Positions 6,810 through 15,565 of a DNA stretch of 23,545 bases are shown here, one piece after another. The DNA comes from an uncultured Adlercreutzia sp. Its GTDB lineage: Bacteria > Actinomycetota > Coriobacteriia > Coriobacteriales > Eggerthellaceae. Position numbers and translations under genes: made by a program. The stretch's first letter is position 1, and every line of letters begins with the position of its first letter. The notes beneath the pieces are model-generated. The model worked only from the letters and a program-made list of their open reading frames with translations. It ran no database searches and was not told the DNA's origin. The stretch is from positions 1 through 23,545 of the forward strand of contig CABSMC010000037.1 of the NCBI GenBank assembly GCA_902478715.1, read 5' to 3'.

Positions 6810-8406
6810 CCAAAAACAACAGGTTCATCAGCACGTTGAGGGCGAACAGTCCTACGATGATGAGCGCGAACAGGCCGATGCGGCGGGTGTCGCCCACCGC
6901 GAGACCGGTTTTCGGGTCGATCGGGTGCGCCGAGGGGTTCTCCATGGTAAGGCCGCCATAGACCTTCTTGAAGATGACGTAGGCGACAACGCCCGAGACG
7001 AGGAACGCCACGGTGGCGAAGAAGTTCGCGACGGGGTTCAAGCACAGGGTGAACGTGGCGATGCCGAAAGCCAGCGCCGAGTACAAGCGCACGCCCACCT
7101 TGCCGCCGCCGATGACGAACATGTCGGCGGGGCGATCCTGCACAGGGTACATTTTCCGCAGCTTCAAGACGATGAAACCGAGGAACATGTAGCGCGCCAA
7201 GATGAAGATGATGTTCATCTCGATGATGGTGGTGAAGTCGAACTGCGAGAAGATAAGCGATGAGACGGCAATGGTGAGCACGCCGATGTAGGGGCTGCGA
7301 CCTGCGCGATCGACTTTGCGGATGAAGCGAGGGAACAGGTTGTCCTCAGAGAGCACCCAGAAGCTGCGCGATCCACTCGCCAGATACGTGTTATAGATCG
7401 TGCACTGGCTCATAATGGCGATAACAAGGAACAGCACGACGCCGGAGTGCCCAAGCACCGTCGAGAAGATCGTGCCGTAGCCCAGCACGTCGGAAGAGAA
7501 GCCGCCGTCGATGCCCCATTGGGTCCAAGAGCCGGCCGGGTAGGCCGCAAGGCAGGCGAGGGTGGGCAGCACGTAAGACAAGGCGATGAGCGGCAGCGCG
7601 ATGCGGAAGCCCTTTGCCACATTGCGGGACGAGTCCTCGTATTCGCCGGACATGGCGGCAATGCACTCGTAGCCGCAGTACATCCAGATGCCGATGGAAA
7701 GCGAGTCCACCAAACAGCTCATAGGGGCCTCGGGGTTGGCAAGGATGGGATCGAAGGGGTTGGTCTGCCAGTTGACGAGGCCGAACACGACGGCCATGCC
7801 GAACACGAGGATGATGAGCACCGAGAAAAACGAGCTGATGCGCTCGACTTCCACAAGTCCCACCAGGTTGATGACGGTGAAGCTTGCCACGACGAGCAGC
7901 TTCACGCCGAAGGTGCCGGCATCGTCCAGCGAGAGCAGCTGCGAGGTGTAGCCACCGACCATGGCGATGTAGGCGCCCGATGAGATGTAGGTGTCCATGG
8001 AGGTCCACCAGCCGGCCTGAAAGCCCCAGAATTCCCCGAAGGTCTCCTTGGCCCAGGCGTAGATGCCGCCCTCGCGCGGCAGAATGGCGTTGGCCTCGGC
8101 AACGAGGCGACTGATGGGGCGCGCCCAAACGAAGGGCAGCACGATCAGAATGATAAGAGTGAGGCCCGGGCCGGCGGAGGGAATGATCTCCTCGATGCCG
8201 AAGGCACCGGCCGATACCAGGCAGAAGAGCATAAACGCAATGCCAAGAGCGCTGATTTTGCTCTTGCGGAGGTTGCCGACTGTTCCATCAGGAGAAGCCG
8301 GCGGGAAGAAGTCTTCGCTGCCCGGAGGGAGCGCATCTTTGGCAGACAAGCTCAAACCACCCCAATCGTTGTATGAGAAATGCGACAAGGACGAAGTGTA
8401 GCCCAT
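6805..8406 (-). CDS. APC-family amino acid permease
   Basis: About 533 residues with roughly 12 hydrophobic segments after a hydrophilic N-terminal tail. The first membrane segment (SKISALGIAFMLFCLVSAGA) is followed by FGIEEIIPSAGPGL and LPREGGIYAWAKETFG, marks of the amino acid-polyamine-organocation superfamily. SLSIGIWMYCGYECIAAMSGE in the middle is the substrate-region helix seen in APC exchangers. The substrate cannot be read from the sequence; amino acids or amines are likely. The start is uncertain. ATG 8406 is drawn here but has no ribosome site; ATG 8439 has none either; TTG 8349 has GGGGTGG seven bases upstream and lies downstream of a TACACT at 8395-8400, so the protein may begin there at 514 residues. 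Confidence 0.88.
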   Translation of the reverse strand: MGYTSSLSHFSYNDWGGLSLSAKDALPPGSEDFFPPASPDGTVGNLRKSKISALGIAFMLFCLVSAGAFGIEEIIPSAGPGLTLIILIVLPFVWARPISRLVAEANAILPREGGIYAWAKETFGEFWGFQAGWWTSMDTYISSGAYIAMVGGYTSQLLSLDDAGTFGVKLLVVASFTVINLVGLVEVERISSFFSVLIILVFGMAVVFGLVNWQTNPFDPILANPEAPMSCLVDSLSIGIWMYCGYECIAAMSGEYEDSSRNVAKGFRIALPLIALSYVLPTLACLAAYPAGSWTQWGIDGGFSSDVLGYGTIFSTVLGHSGVVLFLVIAIMSQCTIYNTYLASGSRSFWVLSEDNLFPRFIRKVDRAGRSPYIGVLTIAVSSLIFSQFDFTTIIEMNIIFILARYMFLGFIVLKLRKMYPVQDRPADMFVIGGGKVGVRLYSALAFGIATFTLCLNPVANFFATVAFLVSGVVAYVIFKKVYGGLTMENPSAHPIDPKTGLAVGDTRRIGLFALIIVGLFALNVLMNLLFLG

Positions 8407-8524
8407 CGGGGGTGGTTTAGCGAGGGATGTTTCGTGCATGCGCACAAACGGCCGCCCCGCGGTGACGACGGCTCTTCGCGCGAAACTGCTCGGCGTCTTG
8501 GCGCCCCTGGGGCGGCGTTGCAGT

Positions 8525-8565
8525 GCCGGCTTCAATTGCCCGAGTAGGGGCTCATCGAAGCCGGC
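8525..8565 (-). terminator. Two-tier hairpin after the fructose-bisphosphatase gene
   Basis: GCCGGCTTC (8525-8533) pairs perfectly with GAAGCCGGC (8557-8565). Inside the loop GCCC and GGGC form a second short stem around GAGTAG. It begins ten bases after the fbp stop, which suits a terminator. No T-run follows on the minus strand. Confidence 0.55.
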
Positions 8566-8575
8566 GTGCGGGCAG

Positions 8576-10486
8576 CTAGAGCAAGGTGCGCAAAAGCGCG
8601 ATGCGTTCGCGCAGGCGCGCGCCCTCGTCGGTGTCGGCCACGGTGCGCGGCGTGTCGTAGGCGGCGAGCACCCGACGCTCCGCGCGAATGTCGGCGGACC
8701 CCTCCACGGCAGCGGTACGGGAAGCGAGCGGCTCGTTGGCATCGAGGAACAGCCCCTCGGCGTTCGAAACGAGCGTAAAGCCCGCCAGTCCCGTCGTCTT
8801 CTGGTAGGCCGCCGAGAAGCCGCCATCGATGCAGAGCACCCGTCCGCCCGCCTTCACGGGGTCCTCGCCGTCCTTCACCTTCACCGGCACGTGCCCGCAG
8901 ATGATGCGCGAGGTGGCCGGATCCATGCCGAAGTCGCGGAAGATGCCGTCGACGACCGCCTCGTCATCGAGCAGCGAGTAGAACGGGTTCTTCACCTCTT
9001 TGCGGGCCGCTTTGTCGGCGATGAGGTACAGCTCGAAGGTCGCCATCTTGCTCTTGGCGAACAGGGGCGAGCCAGGGCCGAGCCACAGGTACCACAGCAT
9101 GTCGAGCCCGCGCTTGCGCTCGGCCTCGTCGGTGGCCGAGAACGCCGCGCGCACCGAGGCGTCCACCATGTCGTAGAGGGCGCGACCCCGGTAGGTCTTG
9201 CCGAACAGGGTCACTTCCAGAAGCGATCCGTCGTCGGCCAGGGGCACGCAGGCGTGCAGCATGAGATTGCCGTTCTCGATCTTGTACAGGCTGCCCCGAT
9301 CCAGGAAAAAGCGCATGTGGCGCTGCAGGCGCTCGCTGCCGGTGAACGCGGCGCACAGCTGCTCGATGATGGCGGCCTCGTCCTCGGTGAGGCGGTAGGG
9401 GTCGTCCCAATCGACCGTGGGGAAGGTCGTGTCCAGAAGCTCGTATTCGATGCCGTCTACCACGACGGTGCCGCGCTCGCGGTCGATCAGATGCAGAAGG
9501 TTGCGGTCGTCCAGGCCGAATGAGGGGTTCTCGGCAATGAGCGCTGCCTCTACCTTGAACTGGATGACGGCCATGGCCTTCTGGATTTTCTCGGTGAGGC
9601 GTGTCTCGGCCTCGGAAAGCCCGGGGTTGCCCTTCAGGGCGAAGGCGGTGCAGGGGTCGTTCGCGTAAGCATCGGCGGCGAAGGTGGCCAAGGGACGCAG
9701 GTTGATACCGTAGGCGTCCTCCAGAATGGACAGGTTGCCGTAGCGGGCGCAGATGCGCACGACGTTGGCCACGCTGCCGGGGCTGCCGGCGGCGGCGCCC
9801 ATCCACAGGATGTCGTGGTTGCCCCACTGCACATCGACGTTGGGGTAGGAGAGGAGCTCGTCCATGATGAGCTGGGGCGCCGGCCCGCGGTCGTACACGT
9901 CGCCGATGAGGTGCAGCTGGTCGACCACGAGGTGCTGGATGAGCGCGCCTAGGGCGCTGATGAGGGCCGCGCCCTCGCCGGAGGCGACGAGGCTTTCGAT
10001 GATCGCCTCGCGATAGGGCTGTCGGGCCGGCGTGCTGCGCCCGGCGACGAGCTCCTCGGCGATGGCGAGGTCGTCAGGCAGAAGCGCGCGCACCTCGTCG
10101 ATGGTGCGGTCGCCGGCGGCCCGACGAGCGATTTTGGCCAGGCGCGCGGCGGCTTCGGCAAGCCATGCGTCGGCGTCTTCGACGTGTTCCAAAGCGTAAG
10201 CGCAGTGCTCGGCCGGGTAGCAGGCAAGTGCGAGCAGCGAGGCTTTCTCGTCGTCGTTCAGCGTGCTGCCGAAAACGTCCTCGATGAGCGCGCGCACCGC
10301 GCCTGAGCCACCGCGCAGCACATGGGAGAAGGCGTTGTACTCGCCGTGGATGTCCGAGGCGAACAACTCGGTTGAGCGCGGTAGCGTAAGGCGCCCCTCC
10401 AGCTCCGCGATTTCCGCCGCCACGTCGGCTCGTGTCGGGTACAGCTCGGAAAGTGCCTCCGTGTACGCCCACCCGCTTGCTTCCAT
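8576..10486 (-). CDS. fbp: Fructose-1,6-bisphosphatase, class III
   Basis: A 636-residue cytosolic phosphatase that hydrolyses fructose 1,6-bisphosphate to fructose 6-phosphate in gluconeogenesis. It has the calcineurin-like metallophosphatase motifs of the Firmicutes-type class III enzyme: FASDIHGEY at 42-50 (metal ligands Asp45, His47), GDVYDRG at 195-201 and WGNHD at 221-225, followed by the family-specific middle (YGINLRPLATFA) and a C-terminal region with ICGHVPVKVKDGEDPVKAGG and LCIDGGFSAAYQKTTGLAG. The length is close to the usual 640-670. The ATG at 10486 has AGGAGG five bases upstream. It is transcribed alone, with a candidate TACAAT at 10531-10536 and a hairpin after the stop. Confidence 0.95.
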   Translation of the reverse strand: MEASGWAYTEALSELYPTRADVAAEIAELEGRLTLPRSTELFASDIHGEYNAFSHVLRGGSGAVRALIEDVFGSTLNDDEKASLLALACYPAEHCAYALEHVEDADAWLAEAAARLAKIARRAAGDRTIDEVRALLPDDLAIAEELVAGRSTPARQPYREAIIESLVASGEGAALISALGALIQHLVVDQLHLIGDVYDRGPAPQLIMDELLSYPNVDVQWGNHDILWMGAAAGSPGSVANVVRICARYGNLSILEDAYGINLRPLATFAADAYANDPCTAFALKGNPGLSEAETRLTEKIQKAMAVIQFKVEAALIAENPSFGLDDRNLLHLIDRERGTVVVDGIEYELLDTTFPTVDWDDPYRLTEDEAAIIEQLCAAFTGSERLQRHMRFFLDRGSLYKIENGNLMLHACVPLADDGSLLEVTLFGKTYRGRALYDMVDASVRAAFSATDEAERKRGLDMLWYLWLGPGSPLFAKSKMATFELYLIADKAARKEVKNPFYSLLDDEAVVDGIFRDFGMDPATSRIICGHVPVKVKDGEDPVKAGGRVLCIDGGFSAAYQKTTGLAGFTLVSNAEGLFLDANEPLASRTAAVEGSADIRAERRVLAAYDTPRTVADTDEGARLRERIALLRTLL

Positions 10487-10530
10487 AAACGCCTCCTTGC
10501 GTCCGTGCCCCGCGTCAGTTGCATCGCCCT

Positions 10531-10536
10531 ATTGTA
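10531..10536 (-). promoter_or_regulatory. Candidate -10 element for fbp
   Basis: TACAAT on the minus strand, 45 bases before the fbp ATG, a good match to a -10 hexamer. No convincing -35 is visible upstream of it. Confidence 0.4.
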
Positions 10537-10618
10537 TCTGCTTGGGCGTGCCTGTGCAGCGCGGGCGCGCAAAATTGGCGCTTCGGAATGCGAGAGGGCG
10601 TGCGAGCCGCATTGCTGC

Positions 10619-11269
10619 CTAGTACTTCTCCCAGAGCTTCAGCTCCAGGTAGGACGCGGTCACGCAGGCGGCGAAGCCGACGATGATGAGGACGAAGGCG
10701 ACGTTGGCCGCTTTAGGGGAGAGCCGCGAGAACCCCTCGCAGACGAGCGGGAAGATGGCCCATACATATATCATGGCCACCAGTCCGATGAAGAAGTCGT
10801 TCACGAGCCACGCCTGGCCGAACACGTTGCCCGGCAGTTGGGAGTTGTCCCAGAAGGGGTATTCGCCGGTCGTGGGGTCGGGCTGGTTGATGAGCCAGCC
10901 CATGACCAGCTCCAGCACCATGGCCGCGAGAATAGCAATGACGAGCGATTCCAGAAACGCGCCCCACAGGGTTTTGCGGTGCAGGATCAGCCGCTCTTTC
11001 AGGGGTTCGATGAGCAGCGTCATGAATACGGCACCGAACCCGTAGACCCAGTAGGGGTGGTACCACGGGTCGGTCCATACGGCGTAGTCGTCGGCCACAA
11101 TGCCGAAAAGGTTGTCCATGAGCCAGCAGTAGGGCATCTCGAGCCAATGCCCCAAAATGCAGCACAGGCAGAAGCAGACGATGAGGGAACGCCAGAAATC
11201 CCAGGTGCGCGGCGCGAAGTAGCCTATCTCGTCCTTCTCGGTCAGTTTATATATCCTGAGAGGTGCCAT
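10619..11269 (-). CDS. Stand-alone CmpB-type membrane protein (putative ABC permease)
   Basis: A 216-residue integral membrane protein with about five to six hydrophobic segments. It looks like the CmpB family (PF06541, annotated as putative ABC transporter permease): FWRSLIVCFCLCCILGHWLEMPYC, a long aromatic loop with WTDPWYHPYWVYGFGAVFMTLL, then KTLWGAFLESLVIAILAAMVLELVMGW and PLVCEGFSRLSP. No ATPase gene is adjacent, and the family's transport role is only predicted, so the ABC label should be held loosely. The ATG at 11269 follows GAGGAGAAG. It is divergent from dgt and lies 132 bases upstream of fbp in the same direction. Confidence 0.7.
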   Translation of the reverse strand: MAPLRIYKLTEKDEIGYFAPRTWDFWRSLIVCFCLCCILGHWLEMPYCWLMDNLFGIVADDYAVWTDPWYHPYWVYGFGAVFMTLLIEPLKERLILHRKTLWGAFLESLVIAILAAMVLELVMGWLINQPDPTTGEYPFWDNSQLPGNVFGQAWLVNDFFIGLVAMIYVWAIFPLVCEGFSRLSPKAANVAFVLIIVGFAACVTASYLELKLWEKY

Positions 11270-11423
11270 GGCTACTTCTCCTCTTCGGCTCCTTCGACCC
11301 CTTCGGACGGTCGATAGCCCAAGGGTACTCCCTTGCGTGCTCGCGCGCCACTACGATCGCCTTCTATCGTTCAGCTTTTGACTCAACGTTGCTCGCCTGT
11401 TGCCTAACGGCCTTCCTGGAATT

Positions 11424-11432
11424 TGCTACACT
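11424..11432 (+). promoter_or_regulatory. Extended -10 promoter for dgt
   Basis: TGCTACACT (TG-N then TACACT) lies 26 bases before the dgt ATG, giving a leader of about 20 bases with GGGAGG. It matches the TGCTAnnnT word seen before other genes here. A TTGCCT at 11400-11405 is too far away (21 bases) to be a sure -35. Confidence 0.5.
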
Positions 11433-11458
11433 GGGAACATCCGTGGAAGGGAGGATGT

Positions 11459-12502
11459 ATGCGCGTCGTGTATCGGGAAGACCAGCAGCAGCGGGAACAC
11501 GAGGTGTTGTCTGAGGAGGCCGCCTTTGCCGACGGCACCGAGGGTCGCCGCTCCTCCAGCGCGCCGGACGCGTTGCGCACCGACTACCAGCGCGACCGCG
11601 ACAAGATTCTGCACTCGAAATCGTTTCGGCGGCTTTCCCACAAGACTCAAGTGTTCCTTGCTTCCGAGGGCGACCACTTCCGCACGCGACTCACCCATAC
11701 GCTGGAGGTGGCGCAGATCGCTCGCACCATCACGCGGGCGCTCGGGCTGAACGAGGATCTGACCGAAGCCATCTCGCTCGGCCACGATTTGGGGCACACG
11801 CCCTTCGGCCACACGGGCGAGGCGGCGCTGGCCGCGTGCCTTGCACGGCACAAGGGGATCGCCCCCGGCACGCCCGAGGCCGCTGCGCTCTACCGCCACA
11901 ACGAGCAGTCGGTGCGCGTGGTGGAGCGCATCGAGAACGGCGGCGCGGGCCTGAATCTGACGGCCGAGGTGCGCGACGGCATCCTGAACCATACGGGCGA
12001 CTTGCAGGCCGAAACCTGCGAGGGCCGCATCGTGGGCACCGCCGACCGCATTGCGTACGTGAACCACGACATTGACGACGCCATTCGCGCGGGGATCCTG
12101 CGCGAGGCCGATCTGCCGGATACGACCCACCGGGTGCTCGGCGCCAACCACTCGGCTCGCATTGAGACGCTGGTCACCGACATGGTGCGCACCTCGGCGG
12201 AGACAGGGGACATCGCCATGAGCCCCGAGGTGTGGGACGCCATGATGGAGCTGCGCGCGTTTCTGTTCGAAAACGTGTACACGGCGCCCTCGGTCATGGC
12301 CGAGGTGGAGAAGGCGAAGCACTTGCTGGCGGATCTGTTCGACTACTACGCCGCGCATATCGACGAGGTGCCTAAGGATTACCGCGCCATCTCCGAGGGC
12401 GACGATCTGCGCGCTGTCACCGACTACATCGCCGGCATGACCGACCGCTACGCCACCGCCACCTACCAGCGCCTGTTCGTCCCCCACGCCCTTTCGTATT
12501 AG
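11459..12502 (+). CDS. dgt: dGTP triphosphohydrolase-like protein (HD domain)
   Basis: A 347-residue HD-superfamily protein. The family cleaves dGTP or other dNTPs to the nucleoside and triphosphate, controlling dNTP pools. It opens with the typical DYQRDRDKILHSKSFRRLSHKTQVF (42-66), then the metal site H...HD...D: His80 in RTRLTHTLEVAQIAR, His109-Asp110 in SLGHDLGHTPFGHTGE and Asp204 in YVNHDIDDAI. This is the short dGTPase type 2 class, which lacks the long insert of the E. coli enzyme; its substrate may be a broader range of dNTPs. The ATG at 11459 has GGGAGG seven bases upstream; the ATG at 11423 lacks one. Its TAG overlaps the TAA of the convergent ferredoxin gene by four bases. Confidence 0.93.
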   Translation: MRVVYREDQQQREHEVLSEEAAFADGTEGRRSSSAPDALRTDYQRDRDKILHSKSFRRLSHKTQVFLASEGDHFRTRLTHTLEVAQIARTITRALGLNEDLTEAISLGHDLGHTPFGHTGEAALAACLARHKGIAPGTPEAAALYRHNEQSVRVVERIENGGAGLNLTAEVRDGILNHTGDLQAETCEGRIVGTADRIAYVNHDIDDAIRAGILREADLPDTTHRVLGANHSARIETLVTDMVRTSAETGDIAMSPEVWDAMMELRAFLFENVYTAPSVMAEVEKAKHLLADLFDYYAAHIDEVPKDYRAISEGDDLRAVTDYIAGMTDRYATATYQRLFVPHALSY

Positions 12503-12720
12503 GGAAGGCGGCGTCCCCTCTTCAGTTGGTACAGCTCGTAGGGGCGCGTGACGGCGCCGAGGCGGCAGGCGCGGAAGCACATGCCGCAGTGGCGGCAGAG
12601 CGCCTGGTCGATGACGGGCGCGGCGGTAGCCGTCGTGAGCGCGCCGTGGGGGCACACCTTCTGGCAGGCCCCGCATCGACAGCACAGGCGACTGTCTATG
12701 ACGTAGTAGGTCTGGCGCAC
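12499..12720 (-). CDS. Small 2[4Fe-4S] ferredoxin
   Basis: A 73-residue ferredoxin. The first cluster site is Cys13, Cys16, Cys19 and Cys23 followed by Pro; the second is Cys42, Cys45, Cys48 and Cys52, where the usual proline after the last Cys is Arg. The N-terminal YYVIDSRLC and C-terminal basic tail (QLKRGRRLP) are typical of single-domain electron carriers of anaerobes. Partner enzymes are not adjacent. The GTG start at 12720 was chosen because AAGGAG lies five bases upstream and the likely -10 (12747-12752) lies upstream of it; an in-frame ATG at 12756 would fall upstream of that promoter. Confidence 0.88.
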   Translation of the reverse strand: MRQTYYVIDSRLCCRCGACQKVCPHGALTTATAAPVIDQALCRHCGMCFRACRLGAVTRPYELYQLKRGRRLP

Positions 12721-12746
12721 CCTCTCTCCTTCCGCCCTCGCGTTAG

Positions 12747-12755
12747 CTAGTATCA
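12747..12755 (-). promoter_or_regulatory. Candidate extended -10 promoter for the ferredoxin gene
   Basis: On the minus strand TGATACTAG (TG-N-TACTAG) lies 27 bases before the GTG start. This placement supports GTG 12720 over ATG 12756 as the start. Confidence 0.35.
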
Positions 12756-12956
12756 TCGGCTGGCCCCGAATTGCGCTGACATCATGTCATGGGATGTCCC
12801 CCTTGGGCGCCGATGCCAGTGTAGCAGGTCGCACGCCTGGTTCTCTACGGGGCAACAACGCATGAAGGTTGATGCCGCCGCCTCGGCGGTGGTGCGCTAT
12901 GCTTGTTCCGCGGCAGCGCCGAGAGGGCTGTCAAAAGGGTTGGAAAGGATGCAACG

Positions 12957-13751
12957 ATGGAAAATCCCGTGGTCGCAGGTGTGCTCGTGGCGCTTGTTGT
13001 GCCATTTCTGGGAAACACGCTGGGCGCGGCGCTCGTGCTCTTCGCGCGACATGGCATGTCCGAGCGCTTCACCAAGGCGCTCTTGGGTTTCGCGGCCGGC
13101 GTCATGATCGCCGCCAGCGTGTGGAGCCTCATCGTGCCGGCGCTCGAGGCGGCCGAGGGCGGTGCGGTGCCCTCGTGGCTGCCCGTGGGCGCGGGCTTTC
13201 TCGGCGGCATGTTCCTGCTTCTGGCCATCGACCACTTCACGCCCCATCTGCACGTAGGCTCCGATGAACCGGAGGGCCCGGCTTCTACGTTGAAGAAGCC
13301 CACGATGATACTGGCGGCGCTGGCCATCCACAACCTGCCCGAGGGCATGGCCGTGGGCGTGGTGCTCGCGGGCTTTCTGGCGGGAGACCCCACCATCACC
13401 CTGGCCTCGGTGACGGCGCTTTCCGTCGGCATTGCCATTCAGAACGTGCCGGAAGGCGCCATTGTGTCGCTGCCCCTGGCCACCAACGGCCTCTCGCGGC
13501 CGCGCGCGTTTCTGGCAGGCACGCTATGCGGCGCCGTGGAGCCGTTGGGCGCGGCGATCATGGTGGCCATTACGGGGCTCGTGACCCCGCTTCTGCCCGT
13601 GGTTCTGGCCTTCGCCGCCGGCGCCATGATGTACGTGGTCACCGAGGAGCTCATTCCCCAAACGCAGCAAGGTCGCCACACCAACATCGGCACCATCGGT
13701 GTCGCCTTCGGCTTCGTGCTCATGATGGTGCTCGATGTGGCGCTGGGGTAG
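12957..13751 (+). CDS. ZIP-family divalent metal transporter (GufA type)
   Basis: A 264-residue membrane protein with about eight hydrophobic segments. ZIP proteins bring zinc, iron or manganese into the cytoplasm. The two signature helices are visible: ALAIHNLPEGMAVG with His125, Asn126 and Glu129, and SVGIAIQNVPEGAIVS with Gln162, Asn163 and Glu166. A His-bearing segment (IDHFTPHLHVGSDEPE) at about 91-106 corresponds to the variable metal-binding loop between helices 3 and 4. The Gln in the second motif and the overall form fit the GufA branch. The metal is not readable. ATG 12957 follows GAAAGGA. The gap 12757-12956 holds GACATC/GATGTC arms at 12778-12798 and a TATGCT at 12898-12903 that may be its -10. 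Confidence 0.9.
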   Translation: MENPVVAGVLVALVVPFLGNTLGAALVLFARHGMSERFTKALLGFAAGVMIAASVWSLIVPALEAAEGGAVPSWLPVGAGFLGGMFLLLAIDHFTPHLHVGSDEPEGPASTLKKPTMILAALAIHNLPEGMAVGVVLAGFLAGDPTITLASVTALSVGIAIQNVPEGAIVSLPLATNGLSRPRAFLAGTLCGAVEPLGAAIMVAITGLVTPLLPVVLAFAAGAMMYVVTEELIPQTQQGRHTNIGTIGVAFGFVLMMVLDVALG

Positions 13752-13754
13752 AGC

Positions 13755-13780
13755 GGGGATGCGCGCCGCCGCACATCCCC
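13755..13780. terminator. Hairpin after the ZIP transporter gene
   Basis: GGGGATG (13755-13761) and CATCCCC (13774-13780) form a seven-base stem with a GC-rich loop, four bases after the ZIP stop codon and between convergent genes. No T-tract. Confidence 0.45.
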
Positions 13781-13792
13781 TAAGCGGGTTCT

Positions 13793-13809
13793 CGCTTTGG
13801 CAGAAAGCG
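13793..13809. terminator. Hairpin after the CoA-disulfide reductase gene
   Basis: CGCTTT (13793-13798) and AAAGCG (13804-13809) form a six-base stem around GGCAG, 16 bases past the stop of the minus-strand gene. A second convergent hairpin next to the one serving the ZIP gene. Confidence 0.4.
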
Positions 13810-13825
13810 GTACGCGCGGACGCCT

Positions 13826-15523
13826 CTAGCGTGCGTCGGCCCCGCAGGGGGTGGCACGCTCGATGAGGCGCGCGTCGCCTGTGACGATGTCGTGGAAGCG
13901 CAGACCTCCGGCCAAATGGCTCACGTCGGCGAACCCGTGGCCCGCCAACATGCGGGCGGCCACGTAGCTGCGCAGGCCGCTTTGGCAGACGAGGCGCACG
14001 GGCAGCGCGGGATCCAGCGCGCCTAAGCGTTCGCGCAGCTCGTCCAAGGGAATGTTGCGGAAGCCGGGCAGCGCGCCGCGCTCGAACTCGGCGGCCGTGC
14101 GGATGTCGATGAGCTGCACCGACCCGTCGCGCGGCAGGTCGGCCACCTCGTCCCAGCGGTACTGGGACACAAGCCCCAAGGCGAGGTTCTCCACCATGAA
14201 GCCGGCCATGTTCACCGGGTCCTTCGCGGAAGAGTAGGGCGGCGCGTAGGCGAGGTCGAGATCCTTCAGCTGAATCGCGGAGAGTCCCGCGAACAGGGCC
14301 GTGGCCAGAACGTCGATGCGCTTGTCGACGCCCTCGTAGCCGATGGCCTGGGCGCCGAGCAGGCGATAGGTCTCGCGCTCGAACACCACCTTCAGCGTCA
14401 TGACCTTGCCGCCGGGGTAGTAGCCGGCATGGCTCATGGGGGAGAGCACCACGGCGTCGTGCGCGATGCCGGCGCGCTCGCAAGCGGCCTCGGAAAGCCC
14501 GGTGGCAGCGGCCGTGAGATCGAACACCTTGATGACCGAGGTGCCCTGGGCGCCGGCGAAGCGGCTGTTCAGCCCGCAAATGACGTCGGCTGCCACGCGC
14601 CCCTGCTTGTTGGCCGGCCCGGCGAGCGAGATGAGCGCGTCGTCGCCGGTGACGAGGTGGCTTATCTGCACGGCGTCGCCCACGGCGTAGATGCCCTCGA
14701 CGCCGGTTTCCATGCGATCGTTCACGACGATGCTGCCCTTGATGCCGGTTTCAAGTCCGGCCGTCTCGGCGAGGGTCGTGTCGGGCGTGACGCCGATGGC
14801 GAGCACCACCATGTCGGCACGCAGCGGCTCTTCGCCGGCCAGGAGCACGTCGATGCCGCCATCGCGCTCCTCGAAGCCCTCCACGGAGCGCCCCAGCGCC
14901 AGGTGCACCCCGTGGGCGCGCATCTCCTGGTGGATGAGGGCGGCCGCATCGGCGTCGAAGGGGTTCATGAGGTGGCGCGGCCGCTGCACGATGGTCACGT
15001 CCAGTCCCAGCTCGCGCAGATTCTCGGCCACTTCCAGGCCAATGAAACCGCCGCCGCACACCACGGCCGAGCGCGGGCTCTCTGCGTCGATAAACTCCTT
15101 CATCGCGAAGGTGTCCTCCACGGTGCGCAGCGTGAACAGGCGGTCGAGCCCCACGCCGGGAAGGGCCGGGCGCGTGGGGCGGGCGCCCGGCGAGAGGATG
15201 AGCTTGTCGTAGGGCTCCTCGAACACCTCGCCGGTTTCCAGATTGCGCACGGTCACCACATGGCGCGCCGCGTCGATGGCCTCCACTTCGTGGCGTACGC
15301 GCATGTCCACGTTGAAGCGTGCGCGGAAGCTTTCGGGGGTCTGCAGGGTGAGGGCGCTCTTGTCGGCGATGGTGCCGCCGATGTAGTAGGGCAGGCCGCA
15401 GTTGGCGTACGAGATGTAGCCGGAACGCTCGAATACGACGATCTCGGCCGCCTCATCGAGGCGCCGAAGCCGGGCCGCCGCCGTGGCGCCGCCGGCCACG
15501 CCTCCTACGATAACGACTTTCAT
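13826..15523 (-). CDS. CoA-disulfide reductase with C-terminal rhodanese domain
   Basis: A 565-residue FAD enzyme. The CoADR-rhodanese family reduces CoA disulfide or CoA persulfide with NAD(P)H, linking thiol balance to sulfane-sulfur handling. The FAD motif VIVGGVAGGATAAARLRR opens the protein; the single redox cysteine is Cys42 in SYANCGLPYYIGG; a second dinucleotide motif (VVCGGGFIGLEVAENL) lies near 160-175; the AGYYPGG and YAPPYSSAKDP segments carry the active-site tyrosines of this class. The rhodanese domain fills about 460-560, with LIDIRTAAEFERGALPGFRNIP and active Cys513 in VCQSGLRSY. It is cytosolic. The ATG at 15523 follows AAGGGAA. It is the only gene on its strand here, with a promoter at 15557-15565. 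Confidence 0.92.
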   Translation of the reverse strand: MKVVIVGGVAGGATAAARLRRLDEAAEIVVFERSGYISYANCGLPYYIGGTIADKSALTLQTPESFRARFNVDMRVRHEVEAIDAARHVVTVRNLETGEVFEEPYDKLILSPGARPTRPALPGVGLDRLFTLRTVEDTFAMKEFIDAESPRSAVVCGGGFIGLEVAENLRELGLDVTIVQRPRHLMNPFDADAAALIHQEMRAHGVHLALGRSVEGFEERDGGIDVLLAGEEPLRADMVVLAIGVTPDTTLAETAGLETGIKGSIVVNDRMETGVEGIYAVGDAVQISHLVTGDDALISLAGPANKQGRVAADVICGLNSRFAGAQGTSVIKVFDLTAAATGLSEAACERAGIAHDAVVLSPMSHAGYYPGGKVMTLKVVFERETYRLLGAQAIGYEGVDKRIDVLATALFAGLSAIQLKDLDLAYAPPYSSAKDPVNMAGFMVENLALGLVSQYRWDEVADLPRDGSVQLIDIRTAAEFERGALPGFRNIPLDELRERLGALDPALPVRLVCQSGLRSYVAARMLAGHGFADVSHLAGGLRFHDIVTGDARLIERATPCGADAR

Positions 15524-15556
15524 GGAAGTTCCCTTCTCTCATTTTCTCTTGTTCAT

Positions 15557-15565
15557 AGCATAGCA
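15557..15565 (-). promoter_or_regulatory. Extended -10 promoter for CoA-disulfide reductase
   Basis: On the minus strand TGCTATGCT (TG-N-TATGCT) lies 34 bases before the ATG. Its bases overlap the TAG at 15561-15563 that closes the frame of the flavoprotein remnant on the other strand, so this promoter marks the left edge of that remnant. Confidence 0.5.

Noticed and set aside
8440..8575. Riboswitch upstream of the APC permease
   Set aside because: The only structure seen is the hairpin next to the fbp stop, better explained as a terminator; no known riboswitch core motif was recognised.
12778..12798. GACATC/GATGTC inverted repeat as an operator for the ferredoxin or ZIP genes
   Set aside because: Arms of six bases only and off the likely promoters; not strong enough to call as a site.
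13524..14579. 351-codon minus-strand open frame overlapping the ZIP and CoA-disulfide reductase genes
   Set aside because: Lies in another frame of two well-supported genes and is Arg-rich, as expected of a GC-driven shadow.
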